A stretch of 37,014 nucleotides of DNA from Pseudomonadota bacterium (GCA_023386765.1 JAEWJD010000380.1:1-37014), one strand, 5' to 3'. Shown: positions 14,907 through 24,132, counted from the first letter of the stretch. Numbers and translations: made by a program. Notes: a model not told the origin generated them from the sequence alone.

Positions 14907-15383
14907 CTATTGCAGCTGTTCGTCGTCGAGAAAGGCAGGCAATGCCATGACTGCAATGCCATCCTCGGCCAGTTCAGCCCGCTCTTCGGGCGTCGCAACG
15001 CCACGGATGGGGCGCTCGGCAGCCTCGCCCTCATGGATGCGGCGCGCTTCGGCGGCAAAGGAAGCGCCCACGTTTTCCGTCTTGCGCACCAGCTCGCGCA
15101 CCTTGCGCAGCACTTCGGCCTGCAATGCCATTGCCTGGCCCGGCACTGCGGCCGCGTCACCCGCAGGCGGCCGCGCGGCGGTCTCAGGCGTCGGCGCGGG
15201 TTGACGCAGGTGGGAAACGTTCAGGCGCGGCGCGGACAAGCGCTTGGTGATCTGCGCCGATGCGCAGATCGGACAGCTCAGCAGGCCGCGCGCCTGCTGC
15301 GCGTCGTAGTCGTCGTGCGAAGAGAACCAGCCCTCGAAGACGTGGCCGTGCTCGCACTCCAGATCAAAAACTTTCAAAGCCAT
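14907..15383 (-). CDS. DUF1178 family protein
   Basis: A 158-residue protein of the DUF1178 family, widespread in proteobacteria with no established function. It starts at the ATG at 15383 (MALKVFDLECEHGHVFEGWF), the conserved N-terminus of the family; upstream in-frame sequence to 15602 is not related. A zinc-ribbon-like arrangement is visible: Cys and His in ECEHGHVFEGWF and a CxxC in LLSCPICAS. A proline/alanine-rich linker (about 75-95) leads to a helical C-terminal region with VRELVRKTENVGASFAAEAR and EERAELAEDGI. It lies upstream of the porin and downstream of the TadZ-like gene. Regulation is not evident. Confidence 0.88.
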   Translation of the reverse strand: MALKVFDLECEHGHVFEGWFSSHDDYDAQQARGLLSCPICASAQITKRLSAPRLNVSHLRQPAPTPETAARPPAGDAAAVPGQAMALQAEVLRKVRELVRKTENVGASFAAEARRIHEGEAAERPIRGVATPEERAELAEDGIAVMALPAFLDDEQLQ

Positions 15384-15501
15384 GGCACATGAGGAAAAAA
15401 CCGGGCGAAAACCGAATCCCGCCTGCACTTTCTGCACAGAGGTATCGGGCAGCCAGAGCATACCTCTACTGGCGAACGGGCGCGACCCGCCGCGCCTGGG
15501 C

Positions 15502-16776
15502 TCAGGCCAGCAGGCGCGTATGCACGCCCGGCAACCAGGCGGCCAGCCAATCCTCGCGGGACGATGCCGGCGGTTCGCGCAGCAGCCCCTCGATGCATTC
15601 ACTCAAGGCCGCCGTATCGCTCTGGGCTGGCGGCGCGCCGGCAGCATGGTCGCAGAGGGTACAGGCCAGGGCGATGCCCTGTTGGGCGGCGATCTCCTGC
15701 GCATTCGGCCCGCGCAGCGGATCATAGCGATTGACCACCAGCCGCAAGGTGTGACGCGGCAGTTGGCCATCGAGCGTCTGCAACAAGGCAGCCAAGGCGC
15801 TCTGGGCGGCAGCGCTCTGGTCCGTGACCACCCAGGTTTCCTGGGCTCCGAACGCCAGCGGCGTGATACAGGGATGCGGCCCGACACCGCCGGCATCGAT
15901 CACCAGCAGGCCATAGTGACGCCGCAGACATTCACTGACCCAGCGTGCCTCGCGCGGCGGCAAGGCAGGACGCTGTGCGTCGCCAGGCAGCCCCAGCGCG
16001 GCGATGCCCCCTGGCGTGTGATCCATGACACTGGCCAGCAAGGTGCCATCCATCTGCAGCAGATCGCGCAGCAACTGGGCACTGTCATAAGCCGCGCTCA
16101 GTTCGAGATAGCGCAGGCTGTCGTTGCGTGGCCAGCCCAGGTCCAACAGGCAAACCCGCTCCGCCATGGGACGCTCTACCGCCAACCCGGGCGTCCGGGC
16201 CCCCGCGGCAAGACCCTGTCCATCCTCCCGGGGATAGCCCAACTGCTGCTGTGCCAGCTGTGCAGCTCGCACGGCAACCGTACTGGCGCCCACGCCTGCC
16301 TTTGCAGCAAGCACCAGCAGGCTACGCTGCAGCCCCCCCTTGCCCGGCCCGACACCACGCTCATTGATCAGGCGCTGCACCACGCCGCGGATCTCCGCCG
16401 GATCCCGTATGGGATCGATGAAATCGCGGAGACCGGCACGCAGCGCCGTGACCGCGCCCTCCGGTTGAGACAGATTTCCGACCGCCACCTTGGGCAGGCC
16501 AGGAGAAAGGCTCTGCAGCGCTTGTGCCAAGGCGACGGCCTGGTCGAGTTGTTGCGCTTGCTGCCGGCCCATGGAGAAGTCCAGGAAGACCACGGCCGGT
16601 TCAAACGCGGTCAGGTACGATGCCAAGGCGGCCTGGTCCGGAGCCAGGCACCTCAGCCGCCCCTGTTCGCCCAGCGCCTGCGCGAGCAGGCCTTGCAGCT
16701 CGGGATCTGTCGAGAGAAAAAGAAAATCCAGCGTACCGCTCTGCCCCGCTGCCCACTCTCTTGCGTGTGTTTCCAT
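15502..16776 (-). CDS. CpaE/TadZ-like ATPase-fold protein with degenerate P-loop
   Basis: A 424-residue protein with an N-terminal receiver-like domain (DFLFLSTDPELQGLL, VVFLDFSMG, DFIDPIRD) followed by a ParA/MinD-type domain (from about residue 150). It resembles CpaE/TadZ, which places the Flp/Tad pilus machine at the cell pole. The deviant Walker A reads AAKAGVGASTVA: the signature first lysine is kept, but the P-loop lysine expected before Ser/Thr is replaced by alanine. A LLVIDAGG Walker B-like strand is present. I chose the ATG at 16776, with GTGAG upstream; an in-frame ATG at 16809 adds 11 residues. No other tad/flp gene is visible within the window, so it is an orphan here. Confidence 0.72.
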   Translation of the reverse strand: METHAREWAAGQSGTLDFLFLSTDPELQGLLAQALGEQGRLRCLAPDQAALASYLTAFEPAVVFLDFSMGRQQAQQLDQAVALAQALQSLSPGLPKVAVGNLSQPEGAVTALRAGLRDFIDPIRDPAEIRGVVQRLINERGVGPGKGGLQRSLLVLAAKAGVGASTVAVRAAQLAQQQLGYPREDGQGLAAGARTPGLAVERPMAERVCLLDLGWPRNDSLRYLELSAAYDSAQLLRDLLQMDGTLLASVMDHTPGGIAALGLPGDAQRPALPPREARWVSECLRRHYGLLVIDAGGVGPHPCITPLAFGAQETWVVTDQSAAAQSALAALLQTLDGQLPRHTLRLVVNRYDPLRGPNAQEIAAQQGIALACTLCDHAAGAPPAQSDTAALSECIEGLLREPPASSREDWLAAWLPGVHTRLLA

Positions 16777-17065
16777 AGCGCTCACTGTGAGATAAGCGGC
16801 ATCTGCCATGCCGTCATTCGGGCCAGCAGCCGCGGCACACGACCATTTTCACAGCAGACCTGGCTGGCCTGCCGTATTGACACCAGCTTCAACGATCGAG
16901 ATTACCTGAATCTGTGCGATTCGCGGCCTGGCGCCACCCGGGTAATCCCGATGATTGGCGCATGATGGCGAGAAATACCGGCGGGGATACCAGCTTTACG
17001 GGAGGGCCGTCCACCTCCTTGGCGGCCCATGAGCCCGCATGCAACGCGCTCTTGCGCGGCAAAGT

Positions 17066-18736
17066 TCAGACGCCGAAGCTTAACCTCGGCACCGCATCCA
17101 GCAGTCTTTTCGTCAGGGGATGCTGAGGGTGATGCAGGACATCGGCGGCCGAGCCGAGCTCGACGATCCGGCCCTCACCCATGACGGCGATGCGATCGGC
17201 CAGATACTCCACCACGCCGAAATTGTGTGTGATGAAGAGATAGGCGATACCGAGCTCGGCCTGCAGCTCACGCAGCAGATCCAGAATCTGCGCCTGAACG
17301 GAGACGTCGAGCGCGGAAGTCGGCTCATCGCAGATGAGCACCTTCGGCTCGACAGCCAGCGCGCGTGCAATGGCGATACGCTGGCGCTGGCCGCCGGAGA
17401 ACTCATGCGGATAGCGCCGCACGGTATCTTCCGGCAGGCCGACGCGGCGCAGCAATTCTTCTGCGCGCGTGCGGCGCTGTTCGGCGGACTGCCCAGGGTG
17501 GAGCGAGGCGACACCTTCATCGAGAATGTCACCGATCCGCATGCGCGGGTTCAGGGAGGCATAGGGGTCCTGGAACACGATCTGGATCTGACGCCGCAGG
17601 GACTGCAGCCGCCGACGGCTGGCCGTCAGGAGATCGGCACCATCCAGGGTGGCCCGCCCGGTGATGCGTGCACCATCCAGCAGGCGCAGCAACGCCTTGC
17701 CGGTGGTGGTCTTGCCGCAACCGGACTCTCCCAGCAGCGCGAGGGTTTCACCGGCGTGCAGCGTGAAGTCCACGCCGTTGACGGCCGTCACCCATTCCTT
17801 GCCACGCCGCAACATGCCCCGGCGCAGGGGATAGCCCACGCAAAGCCCGCTGACCTCGAGCACTGGCGGCGCGACGGCCGGCGGGATAGCCGATTTGGGA
17901 CTGACGTGGGCCTCATTGGCCTGGCCCACGGCCGACAAGGGGCGGCCGCGCTTGTCGAAGGTCGGGATGGCTGCGAACAGCTCCCGGGCATAGGGATGCC
18001 GCGGCGCGGCAAAGAAGGCTGCAGCGCTGTCGGCCTCGACGATCTCCCCACCCCGCATCAAGGCGACGTGATGCGCGGTCTGGCGCACGATGGCAAGGTC
18101 ATGGGTGATAAGCAGCACCGCCATGCCCATCTCGCGCTGGATGTCGGCCAGCAGTGCCAGCACCTGGGCCTGCACGGTGACGTCAAGGGCCGTGGTGGGC
18201 TCATCGGCGATCAGCAGGCGCGGCTCGGCCGCCAGCGCGATGGCAATCATGACACGCTGCTTCTGCCCCCCCGAGAACTGGAAGGGGTAATCATCGATGC
18301 GCCGCTCCGGCTCCGGGATGCCCACGCGCCGCAGCCACTCGATGGCACGCTGACGCGCTGCCGTCCCCCGCAGGGAAGTATGGGTGACGAGCGTCTCGCA
18401 GATCTGGTCGCCCACCCGCATGACGGGATTCAGGCTGGTCGAAGGCTCCTGGAAGATGATCCCGATACGACCGCCGCGAACATCCCGCATCTGACGCTCG
18501 GTGAAGGTATTCAGGTCTTCGCCGGCCAACTCCACCTGACCGCCCACGATGCGCCCGGCATCAGGCAACAGGCGCAACAGCGCCAGCGCCGTCATGCTCT
18601 TGCCGCTGCCCGACTCGCCCACCAGGGCGAAGGTCTGCCCCTGCTCGATGGCCAGACTCAGGCGCCTGACCACCGGCGTGAGCCGGTCGTCGGCCTGCAC
18701 CACCACATCCAGATCGTGAACCTTGAGCATGCTCAT
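17066..18736 (-). CDS. Peptide-type ABC transporter dual ATP-binding protein (YejF-like)
   Basis: A 556-residue cytoplasmic ATPase with two complete ABC domains, powering the importer formed with the three genes upstream. Each half has Walker A (GESGSGKS and GESGCGKT), Q-loop (IFQEPSTSLNP and VFQDPYASLNP), signature (FSGGQKQR and FSGGQRQR), Walker B (LLIADEPTTALD and LICDEPTSALD) and H-loop (ITHD and ITHN). Each half ends with an oligopeptide/dipeptide-family C-terminal extension (HPYARELFAAIP, HPLTKRLLDAVP). The ATG at 18736 overlaps the stop of the upstream permease as ATGA, which fixes the start; sequence further upstream in frame is a shadow. Substrates are probably short peptides or related compounds. 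Confidence 0.93.
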   Translation of the reverse strand: MSMLKVHDLDVVVQADDRLTPVVRRLSLAIEQGQTFALVGESGSGKSMTALALLRLLPDAGRIVGGQVELAGEDLNTFTERQMRDVRGGRIGIIFQEPSTSLNPVMRVGDQICETLVTHTSLRGTAARQRAIEWLRRVGIPEPERRIDDYPFQFSGGQKQRVMIAIALAAEPRLLIADEPTTALDVTVQAQVLALLADIQREMGMAVLLITHDLAIVRQTAHHVALMRGGEIVEADSAAAFFAAPRHPYARELFAAIPTFDKRGRPLSAVGQANEAHVSPKSAIPPAVAPPVLEVSGLCVGYPLRRGMLRRGKEWVTAVNGVDFTLHAGETLALLGESGCGKTTTGKALLRLLDGARITGRATLDGADLLTASRRRLQSLRRQIQIVFQDPYASLNPRMRIGDILDEGVASLHPGQSAEQRRTRAEELLRRVGLPEDTVRRYPHEFSGGQRQRIAIARALAVEPKVLICDEPTSALDVSVQAQILDLLRELQAELGIAYLFITHNFGVVEYLADRIAVMGEGRIVELGSAADVLHHPQHPLTKRLLDAVPRLSFGV

Positions 18737-20196
18737 CGGGTGCCTCCGACAGCGGGTTTGAGGGTGGGCTTCATGCGACGGCTGCGCGGATCGAAGGCAT
18801 CGCGCACGCCATCGGCAAACAGGTTGGCGGCCAGCACCAGGGTCACCAGGAAGATGAAAGCGCTCAGCAGGTTCCACCAGATCATCGGATCACGCGACAT
18901 TTCAAAGCGCGCGCTATCGATCATGGAGCCGAAGGAGTTCATGCTGGGATCCACACCGATGCCGAGATAGGACAGCACTGCCTCATAGAGCACCAGGCCG
19001 GAGAACTCCAGCACCGCCGTGATCAGCACGATGTGCATCACGTTGGGTAGCAGATGGCGCATCATGATGCGCCAGTGCGAAACCCCGAAGGCCCGCGCCG
19101 CCTGGACGTATTCCTGCTCGCGCAGCTTGAGGGTTTCGGCGCGCAGCAGGCGGCACAGCGCCGACCAGCCGGTCAGGCCGAGAATCATGCACAGCAGAAA
19201 CAGGCGGATATCGGCACGCGCGGCGGAGGTGTCAAAGTAGGCGGCGTGCTTGTCGATGTAGACCTGCATCATGAGGATGCAGGCCGCCACCAGCAACACC
19301 CCGGGGATGGAGGTCAGGGTGGTGTAGAGGTATTGGATGGCGTCGTCCACGCGCCCTTTGAAGTAACCGGCGGCGATCCCGAAGCCGATGGCCGGCGGCA
19401 GCATGGCCAGCGTGGTCAGGGTGCCGATCACCAACGCCGTGCGCACGCTCTTGAGTGCCTGCCAGAGCACGTCGTTGCCGGTGCGATCGGTACCCAGCAC
19501 GTGGTAGCCGGTAGACAACATGCCCAGCCCGCCCACCGCGAGGCAAAGCACCAGCAGGGTCAGCCACATGGCGCGCCAGGGGACATCGCTCTGGGCCCGC
19601 CACAGCTGCGCGGGTGCCACCTTGCCGGGGCCTCGGCGATGCGCCAGCCACACGGTCAGGAGCGCCGCCACCAGCAGGGCCACGCACAACCCGCCGAACA
19701 GGCCCCAAGCCAGCCGCTCAAGCGCGTCGGGAACAGTCTGGGTGGCGGGGTCGGTGAGCTGGGCGCCGCCATGCACCAGGCGCGGGAAATCGCGCGTCAC
19801 CACGCCCTTGGCGTCGACCATGCTTTCCTTGGTGAACTGGTAGGAAGCCAGCGGCGCTGAATAGGTTTTCTCGGGCTTGGCCAGCAACGATGGCGCCAGC
19901 AGGGTATCCAGCAGCGAACGCACCGCCGGCGCGTAGACGGCAGGCGCGCCAGCGGGTGCATTGGCCGCGGGCGGCAGCCGCGGCTGATAGTGCACCGAAT
20001 CCAACAGACCGACGATGACGAAACCCATCAGCAGCACCGCCGAACACATGGCGGCACGGTCGCCGGCCACCCGGCTCCAGGTCGCGCGCAAGGCCGGGCT
20101 GCGCCGCACTCGCCAGATATAGGCAAGCACCGCCAGCACCATCAGGAAAAGGGCGACGTCTGTCCAGAGGAAAATGAATCTCGGCATGGCGGTCAC
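18733..20196 (-). CDS. ABC transporter permease (DppC/YejE-like, extended)
   Basis: A 487-residue inner-membrane permease. The C-terminal half is the ordinary BPD transporter domain with LGTDRTGNDVLWQAL and the ATPase-coupling EAA loop (EYVQAARAFGVSHWRIMMRH). It is about 140 residues longer than E. coli YejE. The extra sequence is in the N-terminal half, with a large likely periplasmic segment (about 70-150) and an additional membrane helix pair around 160-185 and 210-230. It begins with GTG at 20196, overlapping the stop of the preceding permease as GTGA; an ATG three codons later is possible. Its last bases overlap the ATPase gene. It pairs with the gene at 20193-21170 to form the channel. 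Confidence 0.9.
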   Translation of the reverse strand: MTAMPRFIFLWTDVALFLMVLAVLAYIWRVRRSPALRATWSRVAGDRAAMCSAVLLMGFVIVGLLDSVHYQPRLPPAANAPAGAPAVYAPAVRSLLDTLLAPSLLAKPEKTYSAPLASYQFTKESMVDAKGVVTRDFPRLVHGGAQLTDPATQTVPDALERLAWGLFGGLCVALLVAALLTVWLAHRRGPGKVAPAQLWRAQSDVPWRAMWLTLLVLCLAVGGLGMLSTGYHVLGTDRTGNDVLWQALKSVRTALVIGTLTTLAMLPPAIGFGIAAGYFKGRVDDAIQYLYTTLTSIPGVLLVAACILMMQVYIDKHAAYFDTSAARADIRLFLLCMILGLTGWSALCRLLRAETLKLREQEYVQAARAFGVSHWRIMMRHLLPNVMHIVLITAVLEFSGLVLYEAVLSYLGIGVDPSMNSFGSMIDSARFEMSRDPMIWWNLLSAFIFLVTLVLAANLFADGVRDAFDPRSRRMKPTLKPAVGGTR

Positions 20197-21170
20197 TCGA
20201 AGCGTACGCGGGGGTCAGCCAGCGTGTAAGAGATATCGGCCAGGATCAGGCCCACGATGTACATCACCGATCCCAGGAACACCATGGCCCGCACGATGGA
20301 GAAGTCCTGGGCGTTGATGGCATCGATGGTGTAGCTGCCCAACCCCGGGATACCGAAGAAGGACTCGGCGATCAGGCTGCCCATGAACAGCAGCGGTATC
20401 GTGGCCACGGTACTGGTGAGGATGGGCAGCATGGCATTGCGCAGCACGTGGCGAAACAGCACCAGCGATTCGCTCAGGCCCTTGGCACGCGCCGTGCGCA
20501 CGTAGTCTTTGCCGATTTCTTCAAGGAATACGCTGCGGAAGAAGCGCGCTTCGGGCCCCAGCCGGGAGATCACCGCCACCAGCACCGGCAAGGCCAGAAA
20601 GGACACCATGCCCAATCCCCCGGTAAAGCCCGAGTAAGGCACCAGCCGCAATATCTTGGCGAACAGCCATTGCCCCGCAATGATGTAGAACAGGCTGGAG
20701 ATGGACAGCAGAATGACGCATAGCACCACCCCCCAGAAATCCAGCCGGGTGGCACGGAAGAACACCAGCGTCAGCGAGAACACGACGCTGGCGAACAGAC
20801 CCAGCACGAAGGCGGGCAAGGCCAGCGCCAGGCTGGGCCACATCCGGGTCTGGATTTCGCGACCGATGTCGCGCTCGCCATCCGAGGCGCCGAAATCCAG
20901 CCGCAGCAGCGGCACGGAACGCTGATAGAACACCGTATCGGTGTAGCGCTTGAGGCCGTGCGTCTCGTCGTTGTAGAACAGCGGCTTGTCGTAACCGCGC
21001 TCGGTCTTCCATTTCTCGATCGCATCCTGGCTGGCTCGCTGGCCGCCGATGGCCAGCCGGGCCATGTCGTCGGGCGTATTGACCGCAAAGAACAGCACGA
21101 AGGTCAGCAGATTGACGCCGATGAGGATCAGCACGCCGTACATGAGGCGGCGCAGCACATAACGAATCAT
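20193..21170 (-). CDS. ABC transporter permease (DppB/YejB-like)
   Basis: A 325-residue inner-membrane permease. It starts with MIRYVLRRLMYGVLILIGVN, the standard N-terminal helix of DppB/OppB/YejB permeases. After a periplasmic loop (about 30-105) it carries helices around 110, 140, 185, 245 and 290, the EAA loop DYVRTARAKGLSESLVLFRH, and the GSLIAESFFGIPGLG segment. The ATG at 21170 overlaps the stop of the substrate-binding protein gene as ATGA, and its own stop overlaps the next permease, so translation of the operon is coupled throughout. Confidence 0.94.
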   Translation of the reverse strand: MIRYVLRRLMYGVLILIGVNLLTFVLFFAVNTPDDMARLAIGGQRASQDAIEKWKTERGYDKPLFYNDETHGLKRYTDTVFYQRSVPLLRLDFGASDGERDIGREIQTRMWPSLALALPAFVLGLFASVVFSLTLVFFRATRLDFWGVVLCVILLSISSLFYIIAGQWLFAKILRLVPYSGFTGGLGMVSFLALPVLVAVISRLGPEARFFRSVFLEEIGKDYVRTARAKGLSESLVLFRHVLRNAMLPILTSTVATIPLLFMGSLIAESFFGIPGLGSYTIDAINAQDFSIVRAMVFLGSVMYIVGLILADISYTLADPRVRFE

Positions 21171-23413
21171 GATTTTCGCTCCTCGGTGCCAAAGGCCGTC
21201 TGGCGCTCACGGCGACGCAACACGCGATAGGAAGGGATGATCACCAGCAGGATCAACAGCGCCAGCACGCCCAGCGGCCACCAGCGCGGCGCATTCCAGG
21301 CGTCGGTCTTGCTTACCCGCAGACCGGGATCGACTTTCATGTACTGAAGCGAGTCACGCACCATCTGGCTGGGCTTGGCATTGCCCACCCATTGCTGATA
21401 GGCGCCGCCCGACATCGGGAAATAGCCGAACATCCAGACCGCATCGCGGCGCACGACGTCGGTCATGCGGGCGATGAGCTCGGCCTTTTCCGGGCCGTCA
21501 TCCAGGAAGCGCATCTGTTCGAACAGCGCATTGAACTCCGGGCTGTTGTAGTTGGCGGCATTTTCGCCGCCACTCTTGGCCTTGGCGTTAGGCCCATACA
21601 GCAGGAAAAGGAAGTTCTCGGCGTCGGGGTAGTCGGCATTCCAGCCCCAGAGAAAGAGCTGTGCCGATCCGTTGCGCATCTTGTCCTGGAAACGGTTGTA
21701 GTCGGTGGAACGGACATCCATCTGGACATTGATCTTGGCCAACTGACGCCGCATCCAGTCAAAGGTGGGGTTGGCACCGGCGCCCGACATGGCGTCGTAG
21801 TACAGCACCAGCGGCGCACCGGTCTTGGCGTTGCGGCCGTTGGGGTAGCCGGCCTCGGCCAACAAGCTGCGGGCCATGTCGATGGACTTGCGGCGTGGCT
21901 TGCCGTCCACGAGGTCGTAGACCACGGGGTTGTAGCCGCCCGGCAGGGCTTCGTAGCCCAGCACCCCCGGCGGCACCGGGCCATGCGCCACCTGCGCCTG
22001 GCCATCCTGGAAGATGTTCACGTACTCTTCCCAGTTGAAGGCGATGCTGATGGCCTGGCGCAACTTGCGGTTGCGCTCGGCCTGCTCGGGGGTATCACCC
22101 TGGCCCACGACCGGATCCAGCCAGTTGAAGCCCATGTAGTAGTTGGTGGTCTCCACCGTGGTGGGCAGATAGAAGCCACGCTCGCGGAAAAGCGCGGCCT
22201 TGTCGGGCGAGTCGGAGGCGGCCACCAGCATGGCCACGCCATAATCGCCGCGCTCGACCTGCGGGGCATCGTAGTAACCCTGCAGGAATTTTCCGTTGAG
22301 GGGCAAAGCCTCTTTTTCGATGCTGAAGACGATCCGGTCGATGAAGGGGGTGGGTTTGCCGCAGTCGGCCAACAAGCCCAGCTGCGCGTCACCGATCTCT
22401 CCCGTGCAGGGGTAGGGCCGTTCGAGATAGTTGGGATTGCGCTCCAGCACATGGCGCCAGTTGGTGCGCGACTCGACCATCATGTAGGGGCCGGTGCCGA
22501 CCGGCCAGGTATTGAGGGAGAGGTCGTGCTCGGCCATGCCGGGCTGGTTGTAGAAGCGATCGACCTCCCAGGCGACAGGCGCCACGAAGGTCATCGCCAG
22601 CCAGTACTTGAACTGGGGGTACTTGCCGATCACGCGGAAACGCAGGCGATTCGGACCCAGCGCCTGTACGCCGGTGAAGCCATCGGCTTCGCGCAGATCG
22701 AGCCAGGGCAGATCGCGCTGGCTCGGCGCCAGGCCGGCGCGCAGCGTCCGATCGCGTTCGCGCAGGCGATCGCCATACTCGCGCATGCCGATTATGTGCT
22801 CGGCCATCACGGAATAGATGGGCGACACGATGCGCGGGCTGGCCAGCCGGCGCATCGCATAGACGTAGTCATCGGCCGTCAGGGCACGGCTGCCGGTCAG
22901 GGGAAAGTCGGGGATGCTGAATTTGCCATCGAGCTCGCCGGGCGCGATGGGGTAGTAGGCATAGCTGCCGTCGGGCTTGCGGGCGAAGGCGGGATGGGGC
23001 TGGAAGCGGATGCCATCGCGCAGATCGATGTCGTAGATGCTTTCGGCGACCTGGTCGCCCGGCGCGTCCGCAGGCAGCACCTCGCCCTTGGCATCGAGGA
23101 AGACGGGCTCGACCACTTTCGTGGCAGTGCGCGGAATCAGCTGGTAGGGCCGCTTGAGATAGTGATAGGCGTACAGCGGCTCGTAGATGTTGTAGGTATA
23201 GGGCGTTTCGTCAGCGGAATAGGAGCTGGCCGGATCCAGGAAACGCGGCGAGCGCTTGGTGAAGGCGGTAAAAAACGCATTCTCTGCCAACTCGCCATCG
23301 GGATAGGGGCTGTTGATGGGGGACTCGCGCGAGCAGGCCGACAGGCCTGCCACCAGCAGAAAGACGCAAAGACAGCAGAGTGCCCAGCGCCTCGATATGA
23401 GATCTGTTTTCAT
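21167..23413 (-). CDS. ABC transporter substrate-binding lipoprotein with C-terminal membrane anchor
   Basis: A 748-residue family 5 (oligopeptide/dipeptide) solute-binding protein. The ATG at 23413 begins a lipoprotein signal with lipobox LSAC and lipidation at Cys27; the longer frame from 23497 lacks resemblance. Family features include AFTKRSPRFLDPASSYS, NTWPVGTGPYMM, NPNYLERPYP, RQAISIAFNWEEYVNIF and LFLWGWNADYPDAENFLFLL. At roughly 750 residues it is longer than most family members (about 500-620). It ends in a hydrophobic helix (about 711-729, WWPLGVLALLILLVIIPSY) followed by the positive tail RVLRRRER, so it should be held in the inner membrane at both ends. It is first of a four-gene overlapping operon with two permeases and the ATPase. 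Confidence 0.9.
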   Translation of the reverse strand: MKTDLISRRWALCCLCVFLLVAGLSACSRESPINSPYPDGELAENAFFTAFTKRSPRFLDPASSYSADETPYTYNIYEPLYAYHYLKRPYQLIPRTATKVVEPVFLDAKGEVLPADAPGDQVAESIYDIDLRDGIRFQPHPAFARKPDGSYAYYPIAPGELDGKFSIPDFPLTGSRALTADDYVYAMRRLASPRIVSPIYSVMAEHIIGMREYGDRLRERDRTLRAGLAPSQRDLPWLDLREADGFTGVQALGPNRLRFRVIGKYPQFKYWLAMTFVAPVAWEVDRFYNQPGMAEHDLSLNTWPVGTGPYMMVESRTNWRHVLERNPNYLERPYPCTGEIGDAQLGLLADCGKPTPFIDRIVFSIEKEALPLNGKFLQGYYDAPQVERGDYGVAMLVAASDSPDKAALFRERGFYLPTTVETTNYYMGFNWLDPVVGQGDTPEQAERNRKLRQAISIAFNWEEYVNIFQDGQAQVAHGPVPPGVLGYEALPGGYNPVVYDLVDGKPRRKSIDMARSLLAEAGYPNGRNAKTGAPLVLYYDAMSGAGANPTFDWMRRQLAKINVQMDVRSTDYNRFQDKMRNGSAQLFLWGWNADYPDAENFLFLLYGPNAKAKSGGENAANYNSPEFNALFEQMRFLDDGPEKAELIARMTDVVRRDAVWMFGYFPMSGGAYQQWVGNAKPSQMVRDSLQYMKVDPGLRVSKTDAWNAPRWWPLGVLALLILLVIIPSYRVLRRRERQTAFGTEERKS

Positions 23414-23487
23414 CAAGGCATTTCCCCGTATGGATCGCGGCAAAGAATAGCAAAGGCACCACCAATGTAATACTGCCGTTTGCCTGC

Positions 23488-24132
23488 TTAATGGCACTGC
23501 TGCTGCTTCCAGCAGTCATAGCGCCATTGCCAGGGCGCCCTGGCACCGGACTGCGCCCACAGGCCGAGACCGGCGCGCTCGGCACGCGATTGCAAGTCCC
23601 GCATGGCCGCGTCATTGAGATACGCGCCGCGGCGGGCGGTATAGGCCCAGGCGTGGCCGGTCGCGACCAATTCCCGGTTGGCGGAACTGCCGCCCGGCAG
23701 CATGAGCGCGCAGACATCGCGTCCGTACTGGTCTTTCTCGTAGCATTGCGCCTGCAGGGTCTTGCCGGCCACCAGCGTGCTCAACTGGCGGCGCGCGGCC
23801 TGGGCGAAGGGCTGGCCGGGCTGCTGCGGCCCATGCCCGGTCTCCGGGGCGTCGATGCTGTCCAGGCGGATCCGGTGCCGCCCGCCGGCCGCCTGCAAGG
23901 TGACGGTATCGCCATCGGCGACGTCAACGATTTTTCCCTGCAGCACGTACCGCCCGGCAGGCACCGGCCCGCCCGCCGTGGCGGCTCCGGTGACGGTGTC
24001 CCCATCGGGGGCGCCGCCAGTCCCAAGCCAGGTGGCCAGCCCCACCAGCACCAGCAACGCCAGCACGGCAGCCGCGCGGACACGGCCGCTGCGTGCTGGA
24101 CGGAAAGCGGAAGGAACTTTACGCAAGAACAC
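23488..24132 (-). CDS. Membrane-anchored staphylococcal-nuclease-like protein
   Basis: A 214-residue thermonuclease-family (SNase, OB-fold) protein. A hydrophobic segment at about 20-37 is either a signal peptide without an obvious cleavage site or an N-terminal anchor, so the nuclease domain should face the periplasm. The domain starts near residue 62. Catalytic equivalents are present: Arg89 in IRLDSIDAPE, Glu97 in APET and Arg138 in KDQYGRDVC, with acidic calcium ligands in DVADGDTV and LDSIDAPE. The only upstream start is GTG at 24132 with a weak ribosome-binding site. It lies 35 bp after corA and 74 bp before the ABC importer operon on the same strand. Its role (nucleic acid scavenging or other) is not shown. 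Confidence 0.88.
   Translation of the reverse strand: MFLRKVPSAFRPARSGRVRAAAVLALLVLVGLATWLGTGGAPDGDTVTGAATAGGPVPAGRYVLQGKIVDVADGDTVTLQAAGGRHRIRLDSIDAPETGHGPQQPGQPFAQAARRQLSTLVAGKTLQAQCYEKDQYGRDVCALMLPGGSSANRELVATGHAWAYTARRGAYLNDAAMRDLQSRAERAGLGLWAQSGARAPWQWRYDCWKQQQCH

Noticed and set aside
17120..18970. 616-codon frame antisense to the dual ABC ATPase
   Set aside because: The minus frame has two full sets of ABC motifs; the antisense product is a compositional shadow.
21392..23470. 692-codon frame antisense to the substrate-binding protein
   Set aside because: No signal peptide or domain pattern; the opposite strand is a convincing lipoprotein.
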